Positions 1 to 11,553 of a DNA stretch of 64,000 bases are shown here, in pieces. A model generated the notes under the pieces. That model searched no databases. It saw only the letters and a list, made by a program, of their open reading frames with translations, and was not told the origin of the DNA. This DNA is from Formicarius rufipectus (lineage: Eukaryota > Chordata > Aves > Passeriformes > Formicariidae), in contig VXAU01003716.1 of assembly GCA_013399695.1 (NCBI GenBank), forward strand, positions 1 through 64,000, read 5' to 3'. The translations under genes and the position numbers were made by a program. The first letter of the stretch is position 1. Every line of letters starts with the position of its first letter.

Positions 1-1963
1 CAGATGGCCAAATGCTTCTCACATATAAAACTTCCATCTTGAATCGATGTTCTGAACATTTCAGACTCTCTTCAGTGCCAACCATGTAGTCCAAGACTCA
101 GCAATTGAGCACATCACACAACAACTGGTGAAAAACAGACATAGCCACTACCATGGGAGAAACTCTTAAGGCCATACAGCAGGTGAAAACTGGCAAGGCA
201 GCTGGAGTTGATGGAATTCCACNGGAGTTGATGGAATTCCACTTGAAGTCTGGAAGCATGGAAGCCAAGCACTTCATGCTTAATTTCATGAGCTCATTGT
301 GCATTGCTAGGAACAAGGTGAACTACCACCAGATCTCCACGATGCAGCCATCATCACCATGTATAAGAAGAAAGGAGAAAAATCAGACTGCTCAAACTAC
401 CAAGGTATTACTTTGCTCTCCATTGCTGGTAAAATCCTTGCAAGAATACTCTTGAACAGATTAGTACTCACTATCGCAGAATAATTACCCGAAAGTCAGT
501 GTGGTTTCAGATCCAATAAGAGTACAGCAGACATGGTATTTGTTCTCAGACAACTGCAAGAGAAGTGTAGGGAACAGAACAAAGGACTCTATGTAACTTT
601 CGTTGACCTCACCAAAGCCTTTGACACTGTGAGCAGAAAAGGCCTGTGGCAGATCTTGGAAAGATTAGGATGTCCTCCCAAATTCCTCAAAATGATCATC
701 TTGTTACATGAGGATCAGTGCGGCCAAGTCAGATATGGCGATGCTCTCTCTGAGCCCTTTCCAATAACCAATGGTGTGAAACAAGGTTGTGTTCTTGCAC
801 CAACTCTATTCACAATCTTCCTCACCATGATGCTCCAAAGGGCCACTGCAGATCTTGATGAAGAAAATGGCATCTACATCCAATATTGTACTGATGGAAG
901 CCTCTTCAACCTAAGGAGGCTGAAGGCCCACACTAAGACCCTAAACCACCTTGTCCGCGAGCTGCTTTTTGCTGATGATGCTGCCCTCGTTGCTCACACA
1001 GAAACAGCTCTGCAGTGCTTAACATCCTGCTGTGCAGAGGCTGCTGAGCTTTTTGGGCTGGAAGTCAGCCTGAAGAAGACAGAAGTTCCCTATCAACCTG
1101 CACCCCAGGAAGTTTTCCATCACCCCCACATCACCATAGCTGAATCAGAGCTTAAGTCAGTCCAGCAGTTCACTTAGCTGGGAGGCATCATTTCCTCAGA
1201 TGGTAAGACTGACAAAGAGATTGACAACAGGTTAGCAAAGGCATACAGAGCTTTTGAAAAATACCAGAAAAGAGTCTGGCGCAATAAACACCTAAAGAAA
1301 AGCACAAAGATCAGTGTCTATAGAGCCATTGTACTGTCTACTCTTCTATATGGGTCTGAATCTTGGGTCATCTACCGCCACCGCCTGCGACTCCTCGAAT
1401 GCTTCCACCAGCGCTGCCTCCGAACAATCCTAAACATCCGCTGGCCTGATTATGTGACTAATGTGTCTGTTCTGGAACAGGCAGAGGTCACCAGTATCGA
1501 GGCCATGCTGCTGAGAACGCAGCTGCGCTGGGCAGGGCATGTCTCAGAATGGAGGCTCACCGCCTCCTAAGAATGTGCCCTATGGTGAACTTGCCACTGG
1601 CTGCCGCAAGAGAGGAGCCCCGAAGAGGAGATACAAGGACTGCCTGAAACAACACCTCAGCCTTGGCCATACTGACCACAATCAGTGGTCCACTCTGGCC
1701 TCCAACGGGGAGACGTGGAGACACACAATCTATAACACTGCTGTCTCCTTTGAAACCACACACAGAATCAGCCTGGAGGAGAAAAGACAATGCAGAAAGA
1801 ACCGTGCCTGGACAGTGCCACCTACGGAAACTTTCTGCTGTGCCTTCTGCAACCGGACTTGCCTATCTCGCATTGGCCTTATCAGCCATCAGCGCATTTG
1901 CAGCAAGTGTGGGAAAAACTCTCCCAAATCTTTGTTCGTGAAGTCTAGCCATGATGATGATGA
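1..1963 (+). mobile_element. Degraded non-LTR retrotransposon (LINE), not CR1; reverse transcriptase and C-terminal zinc finger
   Basis: The plus strand encodes a decayed reverse transcriptase in shifted frames. Bases 1-455 carry the approach to the RT (a TGKAAGVDGIP-like motif). Bases 533-1177 carry the palm with FVDLTKAFDTV, GVKQGCVLAPTLF and the catalytic ELLFADDAALVAH (the FADD box is near 964-978). A TAG at 1175 interrupts the frame, which stays open to about 1569 (LLYGSESWV, RTQLRWAGHV). Bases 1539-1970 carry the C-terminal region with a C2H2-like finger, CAFCNRTCLSRIGLISH. The 3' end is a hairpin followed by an ATG/TGA microsatellite rather than poly-A, as in RTE-type LINEs. The 5' endonuclease part is cut off by the window edge. 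The GVKQGCVLAP motif differs from the GVPQGSVLGP type of avian CR1. Clade assignment (RTE-like) is inference. An unknown base at 223 sits in a short direct repeat, perhaps an assembly artefact. The copy is inactive. Confidence 0.88.
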
Positions 1964-3359
1964 CATGTAAACACCTTTAGGTTTACCACAAGTAGACAAC
2001 TATGAGTTAAAATGGAACAGCAAGTACAATAAGAACATGTAGCAAAAATCCAAGTGAGTCTTTTAGGCAAGCAACACTCCAGTGTATGGCTTTGATGTCC
2101 TGTGTTTACAAACAGTAAGTCACAGGAAAAGTACTGGGAGTCTAAGACAAATTATTTGAGGAAACAGTTCAGTCTTCTTATCTAAAAGATTGACTGCATT
2201 TCAGACAATTTTCCGTCAGGTATTACAAGAAAAACTTTGTATCTTTGACAAATCAGGGATTACATGTTTAACCAAAGCTTGGTCTTCGTCCTGATGGTAA
2301 GGTTGTATTTGTTCTCAGAGTCCTTTATAAATGACAAAATTCTTCAGTATGAGACTACTAGATCTGCTGAGAGATGAACCATGATATGCAAATACAGTTA
2401 CCTCCTCATAGCTCTCTGACAAAGAAAAACTCAATCAAAAGCAGTATCCCACAATCTTTCCTTGACTGTTTCACGATTTGCGCAATCTCAGATAACTACT
2501 GAAATGAGTGTCTACATTATCTTCTATTGATTAAACAGCCAATATGTCTGCAAAAGAGCTTGTTCACCAGCATGTGAAGATGGTGTCATTAAAAATTTAC
2601 ATCAGACTCAAAAAAGGCATGAAGTTTTTTGACAGAAGTACAGATAAGATCTGAATGAGCTTCTCATCTCTCGTAGCAAAAGACTCTTAATGAACAAGAA
2701 TATGTCAGCAAAACAGAAATCTCGAGTAAAGTAATGTAGAACTCTCACTCTGTGCCTCATCACAGCTGATAGGAACCGAAGTCCAGGATTTGGCAGCTAG
2801 ATTTGCTTGTCTGTGTTCAACTCAGCACTAGGAATCAAAATTCAAAGCAGGTCCTAATCCTAGAGCATGAGCCAAAAACTGATTGTGGCTGGAAACTACC
2901 ATCATGGACATGGACGTCCTATTGTCACATTGTAAGCAATGACAGGAGGAACCAGGACAATTCTCCACCCCAAGTGCCTAAAGCACAGCCTCCAGGCTCA
3001 GCACAAACTCATCACATTTGCAAGAAAAATTCACAGTCTTGATTTTACAAGTCTAATACTGGAGAAGAGAACATTATCAGGAAAAATTCCAGAGATTATT
3101 AACCCTCATTAGAAATGCACTGGTATTTTGCTGCTTTGAATGTTTTTCAGGTTTCATTCCCTCACAGACACCTACCCTCCTTTTCAGTCTGGTAGACTAG
3201 TGCCATCCTTAACCAAACTTTTGTTTCTTACTTGGGTGCTTTTAGAGGATGGTTTGGGTCTTTCAGCCAAAAATAAGCTTTCAGTGTTTGAGTTCCCAAA
3301 ATTCCTCACTCTAAGACACTACTATTCCTTCTGGCTCTTCTCTAAAGCCTCTCTAACAC

Positions 3360-3934
3360 ATAGTGCTGAGAAAATGGTCTCACTGAAGGGACATGTTCTA
3401 CCTTCCTGTTCAACTCTCCTGTGGGAGGGACCCCATGGAAGCAGGGGAAGGACTCAAGAGCTCTGGCTCTCCTGTAGCTGAAAGTCCATGGTGAGGTGGA
3501 TTGTCCCCCCACAGCCCGTGGAGGATCATCGGGGCGCAGAGACCCAACTGTACCCCATGGAGTGACCCACAGGACATCAAATTGGGAATTACGACTGCCT
3601 AAGGGGTGGATTCACATTAGCAGACTACCCATTCTCTGTCCCACTGCACTGCTGAGGGGAGGAGGGAGAACATGGAAGGAGGGAGTTTTTAAGGTGTTTT
3701 TAAGATGGTTTTATTTCTTACTCTTTAGTTTTTATCCTGATAGTAATAAATTTAGATATTATAGCCACTTTGAGTCTGTCTTGCCTGTGAGGTTAATTAG
3801 ATGTCCCCCAGCTCTCATCTCTACTCATGAATTCTTTGTGCCTTTTTTTTTTTTTGCCCCTTTTCCCTTCCCTCTGGGTAAGGGGGGCCTGGAGCAGTTG
3901 GGTGGACACCAGGCATTTAGCCAAGATCAGAACA
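3360..3934 (+). mobile_element. Avian endogenous retrovirus LTR (solo, degraded)
   Basis: The segment reads like a common avian ERV LTR: CTCCTGTGGGAGGGACCCC near 3416, a GCTGAGGGGAGGAGGG purine block near 3650, GTTTTTAAG-rich U3/R sequence, and a polyadenylation-like AATAAATTTAGAT near 3745. It continues with a GAGTCTGTCTTGCC motif near 3771 and a 3' end GGACACCAGGCATTTAGCCAAGATCAGAACA. These blocks stand in the order I expect for such LTRs. The 5' limit is uncertain because sequence before about 3360 no longer matches anything I recognise. I found no target duplication and no internal retroviral coding region, so it is probably a solo LTR. Confidence 0.65.
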
Positions 3935-4620
3935 GCCATAGTGTTGAACAGGCAATGAGAAGCAAGCATGTGGGGAAGTTCTTGCATGATTACCTTATAG
4001 ATACCAGAAAGGAATAAATCTATCCCAAACCCAAATGCAGTCTCTACCTCCATGGCTTGACACACTAACTAATCTGAAGAGATCTGATTAACCAGACTTT
4101 GCTGTATAGATGCTTACAAGACCAGCAGAGTACTACAAACATGCCGCTCTAAAGAAACCCAACCAAGAGCTTCCTGTTTTATGCTGGAATTGTAGCTCCT
4201 TCATCACCTGACAGGTTACAGAGTAAGGCAGAATGCAGAGAATTAAGTCTGGGTTGGACTCTACACTTAAATATATTTATCATGTAAATATACTAAATAC
4301 AAAAGACCAAAAAGTCCTACACTATACAGGTAGATTGGAAGTCAGACTGTAAGGTTTAGTTCTGATTTATTATATGTTAAATATTAATGAATTATTAAGA
4401 AACCATTCCTGAGGTTCAAACAACTCTGCATATTACATATTGCTAAAGCTCTACAAATGTATATTTAATAATAGATAATTAATTTATAACAATGTTAAAT
4501 TAAATTCTCATTTCCAGCTATGAAGGAAAGCTATTGGAGAATGGTCTGACATATACTCTTGCCTTATAGTAAGGTCACTTCTTCATGGCATAATTTTATT
4601 TCTGCGTTGTATACTACTAG

Positions 4621-4866
4621 TGTTGTTGTTGTTGGCTAGACTTCGTGAACGAAGATCTTGGGCTCAGCCTGCACAATGGATTTTTTAGGTGAGGCACAGT
4701 GTGCGCGGAACTGGCCCTTTACTCCTGAGGTTCATTTTGCCACGGCCGAGCACACTCGGACGGCGACAGCGAGTTCCTCGGGATTCGAACCAGCATCCTC
4801 AGAGGAGGAGCCGGCTCCACAGGCTCCACTTATGCCATTCGGCCAACGCCCGCCGCCCATTTCAGA
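4621..4866 (-). mobile_element. tRNA-derived SINE with a LINE-matching 3' tail
   Basis: On the minus strand the element begins with a tRNA-like head. It has an A box TGGCCGAATGGC (4834-4845) and a perfect B box GGTTCGAATCC (4781-4791) about 54 bp apart, with a long variable-arm-like stretch between them (GAGCCGGCTCC). A body of about 130 bp follows, and then the tail CTTCGTTCACGAAGTCTAGCCA and four CAA units. That tail matches the 3' end of the LINE at 1936-1963. Elevated CpG content compared with the AT-rich intron also marks it as an insertion. No clear target duplication is visible. It is not a functional tRNA gene, because the head cannot be folded into a full cloverleaf with matching acceptor arms. 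Confidence 0.82.
4781..4845 (-). promoter_or_regulatory. RNA polymerase III internal promoter (A and B boxes) of the SINE
   Basis: The A box (4834-4845) and B box (4781-4791) match the tRNA-type internal promoter consensus closely and have tRNA-like spacing. The B box is perfect, so this SINE copy could still bind TFIIIC; transcription itself is inference. It would be transcribed in the same direction as ERBB4. Confidence 0.7.
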
Positions 4867-6106
4867 TTAATATTAAAGAAAAAAGGAAAAAAACAGCAAA
4901 CAGAAAAGCACTAATGTCAGGTTGTTGAGCAATCCTGGGAGCCCACATGGGTCAGAGCACCAGGGGAAGACCTCGCCTTGTCCTCTCTGCCACCGAATGA
5001 CACAAACGTGGCACTGCAGCCACGCCTGCAACACATTTTAATGACAGTGGCAATAATACTACTATTGTAGCCAAACAAGCAAAGGCACACAAGGCCTATT
5101 TAGTCTGATAAGCAGTGACCTCTGCAATGCCACTGTGTGTTGTTTTCCATTCTAACAGACATTTTCAATTCAGATTTTCTAATGCTTCTTGTCTTTCCAC
5201 AGTGACCTGTCATGTTTGGCCTAATCACTTAGTATTTTTACTTCCTGTAGTTTCAGTAAAGAAAACTTAAGTTCATTTAAAAAAATTTTTTTTTCTTACT
5301 TTAAATTTAGTTGAAATTCATTTTGCAACTAGTGGTAGCAAAGCAAAGCAAATCCCACAAAATACCCTATCAAACAAAAGCTTTCGTTGAGATGTCCCCT
5401 CAAAGAATTTGGTTAGAACCTGACAAAATCCTATTCTTGTTACCTTGTCTGGTATCAGCAGACCAAATACAATTCCCTGCACATTTCCGCAAGAAATGTG
5501 CTTGCTTGCTCTGTAAGACTGGGTGGTGCATTGATGAAGCATCTGAAGAAAGTAGAAGGGCTGGGTCATGTCTAGTGAGATACTAAGGATTGCCACTCCT
5601 CTATCCATAAGGCAGCCTCTGTAACCTTTTGGTGGTATTTCTCTGCTTAGCACAAACACCGTGCAACCATGAATATTACCCAAACCTACTAAACAAGAAA
5701 AGTTGCTGAGAAACTTGGTCAATGAGTATCAACAGTCTCAAGATACTGGAAGTTTTTCACTCACATTCCATTCTTTGTATAACAATCTAGTAGGAACAAC
5801 AGACATTCCCTTATTCTATCCTGCACACTCAACAGGATCCTCAAACTACTGGAGACACAGAACAGATTTAAACAGCATTGTTTAAAATTGGTTTTAGTTC
5901 TTTCACTCTCCCAACCTTTACAGGTTATTTCTCTCCATACTAGCATATACTATGAGACCACACCAGCCATATCTAAGATGAAGCAGAAACCCTCACCAAT
6001 TACAGGCAAATCTGTATGGTATAGAAAAGAATCTTTAAGACAATGAGAGACTTAGTACTTATATTCAGACCTTAAACTGAACAAGGAGAATTTAGATTAG
6101 ATATAT

Positions 6107-6310
6107 GGATGTAATTCTTTACTGTGAGGATGGAGAGGCACTGGAATAGGTCGCCCAGAGGAGCTGTGTCTGCCTAGAAGTGTACAAGGCCAGGTTGGAT
6201 GAGGCATTGAGCAACCTGGTCTAATGGGAGATGTTCCTGCCCATGGCAGGGGGGTTGGAACTAGGTGATTTTTACAGTCCCTTCCAACTCAACCATTCTG
6301 TGATTCTACG
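6107..6310 (+). mobile_element. CR1 LINE, 3'-end fragment
   Basis: This is a classic avian CR1 tail. It contains TTCTTTACTGTGAGGATGG, GGCACTGGAATAGGTCGCCCAGAG, AAGGCCAGGTTGGATGAGGC, GGCAGGGGGGTTGGAACTAG and CCCTTCCAACTCAACCATTC in consensus order, and ends with the ATTCTGTGATTCTA repeat. It is 5'-truncated as usual for CR1, about 200 bp long, and lies antisense to ERBB4 in the intron after JM-a. Its sequence is the strongest single sign that the host is a bird. Confidence 0.93.
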
Positions 6311-9300
6311 TGTTCAGCGGGAAAGAAGGTAAATCTTCCTAACCCCTTTCCTAAAAAGATCAGTCTTACTAAGTGGAAGAGGTAAAAAGTGTGAGAAGCT
6401 AACAAACTCACTGTAGTGACTTTCCTTCAAGTCACAGGGTTACTCCAAATGTATCCTTCCCAAAGCTCCAGGCAGAGAAATGCTTATTGAAAGAATAAAA
6501 GTGCTCACAGCAAAGGCCTAGCTTGAGAACCAGTTCAGAAGAGGTACGTTCTGACACAGAACTGGGATTTCTCTATCAATCTGTCCTAAACAGATCACAG
6601 CTCTATCCGACCCAGAGAGGCAGAATCAGAAACTGCCAGTTTTTCTAGTGTCGATTCTTTAAATAATAAATGTTTCTTCAACTGTTCTGTTCTAATACAG
6701 TATCAGAAAGCTTCATTGTAAAAGTCTCTAAAGAGTAGTATTTTTTACTGACCAAGTAACATAGCTTTGTTTGTACTCACAGATCTTTCTCTTATTTTAT
6801 ACATAGATCCTCTTCTTCCTCTCCAGAACACCTATAATTATTTAAAAAAATAATGGGCATATGGAACACTTTCCTCCAAGCAATGGAACAAAACACCGCA
6901 AAAGGTAGTGAACAAAAGCAATTTATTAGAAATAGTTTCCCTTCCTCAATAACTACTCAAAGCTACTGGGAAATTCCACTGAAGTCATACTGTGCTGGGG
7001 TCCAAAACACCTATGAAAGGATCTGCCCATATTACAGACAGTTTACTGTTAATTAGCTCTTGTACATCCACACACAGTACATAGAATCAGATTTGTTTTT
7101 TTTTTGTTGAGGAAGTGATGACTTGTTGAGAGGATACACTTTTTTGATACAAAGCTAGCATTAGGATTGTAATAAGAGTTAACTTTTACAGATCATGCTA
7201 TTTAATCAATTGACAGTGGTGGGCATGGGTAATTAGTTTCTGTTAGTTAAAAGCAAAATGTGAATGACATTTTCTCAGGGGATAAACAAGGACATCAGCT
7301 TACTCAGATCAGCAACATCAAGGTGCTGGTTCTTTCCTATCATATGACAATCACATCTTTAGATTTGCAATCTGTCCAGCACTAGAAAACAGAAACTTCA
7401 CTCCTCCTTTGATGATCTCTTCTATTAAGCTGAATGAATCATGAGAAGAATGAATTCACTTAAAATTAATACTTTAAGTAAAAACTTTGTCCACAGCCTC
7501 GCTTCAATAACTGATTTAGTCAAACTTTTCCAGTGGACTTGGGTCCAAAGGTGTGTAGGAGAGTCAGCCTTTCCTGATTGCCTAGAATATTTTCTTAATG
7601 AACAGTAAAGCATTATTTTTACAGATTTTGAACATTCCTTTTAGGCAATGGGTAGCCCAGGCATAATCCACTTTGCTCTCTGTTCCAGAGTATGCTGGAA
7701 TAGGCTACTATAATTTATTCCAACCACAGAAACCACTGACTGCAATTTCCAGAGGGTATCAAAAGGAGGGGTGTAATTGTAATAAAGGGGCAGGAAAGGA
7801 GGATGGATAACACCTTTGGGCATCCTAGAAAATTCCAGCCTTCATCTGCTTTGCATCTTTGATTTGGTGATTTCTAGGAAAGAACTGATGTGGAATGTAG
7901 AACTAAAAACAATGCCATATAGTAATAATTTAGTTTTCACTACTCACTCCTCTCCTAAAAGACAGAGAACAGGAAGCACTATGAGGAGCTGAGAAAGCCA
8001 GGACCACAAGACACTTGCTTTCTCTCTGTTCCCTGGGTTGAGATGCTCAGTACAGCAGGGAATAAGTGGAAAGGGACAGAAAGGAGGGCAAAGAAGCAGT
8101 GAAGTTAGTTACGTGCCAGCCAAGGACTCCACCTTGCATGGAAAATTCTTGACTGGCAAGGCCTGTCCTCTTCCTTCAGGCCTCTGTGTCACCTGAGAAT
8201 CCCAAAGAGGACAGGCAGGAAATCTGCTTAGCAAACTGCCTTGGTGAATCACACAAATTAGTCAGACAACACCATGATAGAGATGCAATGAATTAAAGAC
8301 AGTATAAACACAGACAAGAATGCCTCACAAATGTGAGGGAAGGCTTTCCCTGACATATGATTTGCCTAGAGTAAAGCAAGAGCTATAATGACAATAACCA
8401 GAATTTGTAACTACCCACAGGCAGAAGGGACACTAATTTCTCCTGCGGCTTCTAACTGTTACAGTTTGAGTTTCTCCTGGCAATTCAGAATACAATGACA
8501 GCCTTTGCGAGGATAAACACACTGAAAATGAAAACGGGTCCTCATAACAGAAAAAAAAGTCATATCAGATCCAGCAAGTAACCTAATTGTCATTTGAAAA
8601 ATCTATCAAACAGTCAGAGGAAAAGGGCTCAAATAGCCCCAGTATGCAGCACTGAGCTGAAAACAGGAAAAGACAGTTTCTTGCATCCTTTTGGACAGAA
8701 CTTTATTGAATCTTAAGGTTTAAAAAACCCAAAAAAACCCTGCAGAAAAACATGCATTGCCAAAAGTAACACGTTTTCCCCATAAAATCAAAGGGACTAA
8801 AGATAAGCGGGAAAACTGAAGATTCACCAGTCATTTGGAAACAAGTCGTGTGATGCACATCTGATTTATCTTTATTAAATACGACAGCAAGAATTCCTTT
8901 GCTATTCTACCAGAGTCCTACAAAAGCCCTCAAGTCAATGAATCATGGCATAAACAATTTTCAAACTGCAAAACTGGAAAAAAAAAAAAAAAAGAAACCA
9001 CTGCTATAAAAATGGGAATAGGAGAAGATGAGGAATATCTTGTTATTTGGGTTAAAGCCCTGCTCTCATTTTCAGTCATCTGAATAGGAGAGAACTCTGT
9101 CCCGTTCAATTTACTGCTAATTCATACCATGCAACAAATTCAAGTCAATGGATAAGGGTCAAACTAATTGTTAATTAATTTGAGATCTATATGTCTCAGG
9201 AGGACAAACAATTGGTACAGGGGCAGGAAGAAGGTTCTATCTAAAGTTAAATGTTTCTATTTTTAACTTACACCCAGACTGTAATAAAAAGTATCACTTT

Positions 9301-11315
9301 GCCAGTGCAGTTTTGCCTATTTTCAATCCAAATAAAATAAACCATTTTCACAGACAAAAAAAAAAAAAAAGAGCATAATCTCATTAATGTAATATGGATG
9401 TATGAAATTTTCTTCTTTGCCTTGAAAGTGAAAGAATACATATTGACATTTAAACACAGTGCAGTAATTTTTCTAAAATGAATTCAGCAAGGTTGGAAGA
9501 AACAAGAAAAACAAAATCCATCAAATTTAGAGGGTCTTCCCTTTCAAACTGAATGGAGCAGGAAATTATTCAGTTGAGCAGAGTAAAACAATTGCTTTCA
9601 TTTCAACCCCTCTTTATGCTTTGCTTTACTACCTTGACAGTGAATTCAAGGAGACAAACCCTGCAATTTACACAACACAAAATCCAAATTAAACACTGCC
9701 TGCTAAGGCATATCTTAAGGTTGGAACATTACTTGACAACACTTTCATTGCTGCTGTATCATCATGTTTGAGGTTTCCACTCCCTTACTCCCACTTTTAA
9801 ATACAGGGCCCAATATAACACCCATGGTAATTAACAGGAGTCTTTCCATCGAGGTCAGTTGGTATTTGGCAGTACCTCCAGAACTGTATTTACATTTTCA
9901 ATGCAGAAGTAAGTTTTGGAGTTATACCACTTCAATTAACAGTGAATCAGGTCTGACTGACTGTTGGGCTAACGGAGGAAGGTAGCAAGTAGGCTGTAAT
10001 GCTGCAGGAGAGTTATGCTACAGCCCACAAGTTGTTCTTCCTAGTATAAAGCCCTCAATTTTTCATCAAAAAGTGATTAAAAATCCATCTGATGAAATAT
10101 GCGGTATTTTTAAATTCGTTACTAAAGAACTTCATCGTTTGTACTTTGGTAAGGTCCTTAAACTTATGCAAGTAACAGAATATTTTTTGTATTTCTGCTT
10201 TGAGTAGAGTTGATGAAATGGAGACCTTTAAAACTGATTTTTTGTTTTTGGCAACTCTGTTTGAATGAGTACATATGAAAATGAATCTCCACATAAATAC
10301 CTCAAAGGGATATTCCACATCAGAAAGATTAAAAAAACCCACTGAAATATTGAAAAACTCAGTCATCTTTTGTTGCTTATTAATTGGTCCATGAATTAAG
10401 TTGGAACTGATATTGATTTAATAAACAAATATACCATTTGATACCATTTATAGAGTACTACTTTCCATGTTGAAATATGTTCCCCCTCAACAGGTAGAAA
10501 TAGGAATACTCACATTAGGTAGACAACTAGGAAGGAAAGGCAGTCTTAAAATCTTTTCAAAAAGACAAGAAAAAACCCCAAAGTAAAATCCATAATGAGG
10601 TGAATTTGTTTGAAATTATGTATTTTTCATCTAGTCTTAGCTCAAAACAGTAATACCTAACCCTGGAAGTCATACTAACCAGTTTGAGTTTAAAAATAAA
10701 CAAACTAAATGGCAATGAAGGGCTTTCACGAAAAAGAATGCGGAGTACAACCCACATTCATTTTAATTGTCATTACTGAAAAAGAGAATTGCTGCAAGGT
10801 TACAATTTTTTTAAAAACAGAAAATGAAAAAAATAATAGTGCCATATGAATTAAGGAAGAAAAATCTATTTTGCTAAAACATTTACTTTTTTCAAGGTAA
10901 GGTGTATGGAAGAAAAAGTTTCATTTACTTTTAAATTGTCTTAAAAAAAACCAAAAAACCCCAACAAACAGAAAAGAAGTATATTCCAAGATAACCGTAG
11001 TTTTCAACATGTTATAATTAATTTTCTTCTAGAAACATGTATGTCTGCAGCAAATTTCTGAATTAAATCCTTATTGATTTAAGCTAAAATTAAAAACAAC
11101 AAAACCTACATTTTCTAATCAGCCTAAATGAGCAAAACATTTAATTGGCTGTCAAATAGAAAAGTAAATTTTGATGTTGAGAGGTGTATCTTATATACGA
11201 ACAAATTCTATTTCCCCTATAATCTGCTTTTCTGGACAAACTGGATAGTACAACATTCCTAGGTTAACTAGGGCAGAACCTTTTGTACAAAGAATGGAAA
11301 AGTGGTGGATGTTAC

Positions 11316-11390
11316 CTAGCATGCTGTGGTAAAGTGGACTGTCGCGTCCATGGATAGTAAATGCAGTCATGACTAGCGGGACCTCTACAC
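11316..11390 (-). CDS. ERBB4: ERBB4 alternative juxtamembrane exon JM-a (75 bp)
   Basis: The exon encodes the end of domain IV and the stalk of the sheddable receptor form: (G)CRGPASHDCIYYPWTRQ then STLPQHA(R). The acceptor is TTGCCTACAG and the donor AG/GTAACA. It starts with the last base of a glycine codon and ends after two bases of the arginine codon, so it is phase-symmetric and replaces JM-b without a frame change. In mammals JM-a carries the site cut by TACE/ADAM17, which precedes gamma-secretase release of the intracellular domain. The reported human cut follows WTGH; this exon has WTRQ there. Both domain IV cysteines are kept. The donor departs from consensus at +4 to +6, so inclusion probably depends on trans factors. 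Confidence 0.95.
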
Positions 11391-11508
11391 CTGTAGGCAA
11401 TTACAGAACACAAGATGTCATTTGCCATTCACAAGGACATGCACACCATGCGCCCTTGTCCACACGTGGAGGATGGAGACACACAGGGAACAACCACTCA
11501 GTAAGTAC
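11391..11508 (-). other. ERBB4: 118-bp intron between alternative exons JM-b and JM-a
   Basis: This short stretch separates the two alternative exons. It starts GTACTTACTGAG and ends with a weak, purine-interrupted tract before CTACAG, compared with the strong tract ahead of JM-b. The two exons together with this gap span only 238 bp. Confidence 0.9.
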
Positions 11509-11553
11509 CTATCCATCAGGCCGATGCAGTCCTCGACATGTGGCCCTATGCAC
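11509..11553 (-). CDS. ERBB4: ERBB4 alternative juxtamembrane exon JM-b (45 bp)
   Basis: The exon encodes (G)CIGPHVEDCIGLMD(R), the short stalk of the shedding-resistant isoform; human JM-b reads CIGSSIEDCIGLMD by memory. The acceptor is CTACTGCAG and the donor AG/GTACTT. Its phases equal those of JM-a, and 45 bp is a multiple of three, so use of JM-a, JM-b, both or neither keeps the downstream frame. Both cysteines and the DCIGLMD core are conserved, while the three residues after CIG differ from human. It lies just upstream of JM-a in transcription order. In mammals JM-b is favoured in heart and muscle and is not cut by TACE. It is too short to be found by ORF length; homology and splice sites identify it. 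Confidence 0.93.
   Translation of the reverse strand: MHRATCRGLHRPDG

Larger units (their letters stand above)
1..11315 (-). other. ERBB4: Intron after the JM-a exon (5' part), rich in mobile elements
   Basis: This is the sequence downstream of the JM-a donor site, running to the window edge. It holds a LINE (1-1963), an ERV LTR (about 3360-3934), a tRNA-derived SINE (4621-4866) and a CR1 tail (6107-6310). I looked on the minus strand for the transmembrane exon (a run of hydrophobic codons followed by VRRKSIKKKRA-like codons) and did not find it. 1964-3359, 3935-4620, 4867-6106 and 6311-11315 contain only AT-rich unique-looking sequence with short poly-A runs (for example near 8980 and 9357). 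I recognise nothing else there. Confidence 0.8.

Noticed and set aside
1539..1970. A small open frame encoding a C2H2-like zinc finger protein
   Set aside because: It continues the LINE reverse transcriptase after a frameshift; the finger is the C-terminal domain of that element, not a host gene.
4781..4845. A tRNA gene on the minus strand
   Set aside because: The A and B boxes are good, but there is no matching acceptor stem and the sequence continues into a SINE body with a LINE-like tail.
1..11315. Transmembrane exon of ERBB4
   Set aside because: No codon run for the membrane segment and the following basic VRRKSIKKK-type stretch was found on the minus strand; it must lie before the window.
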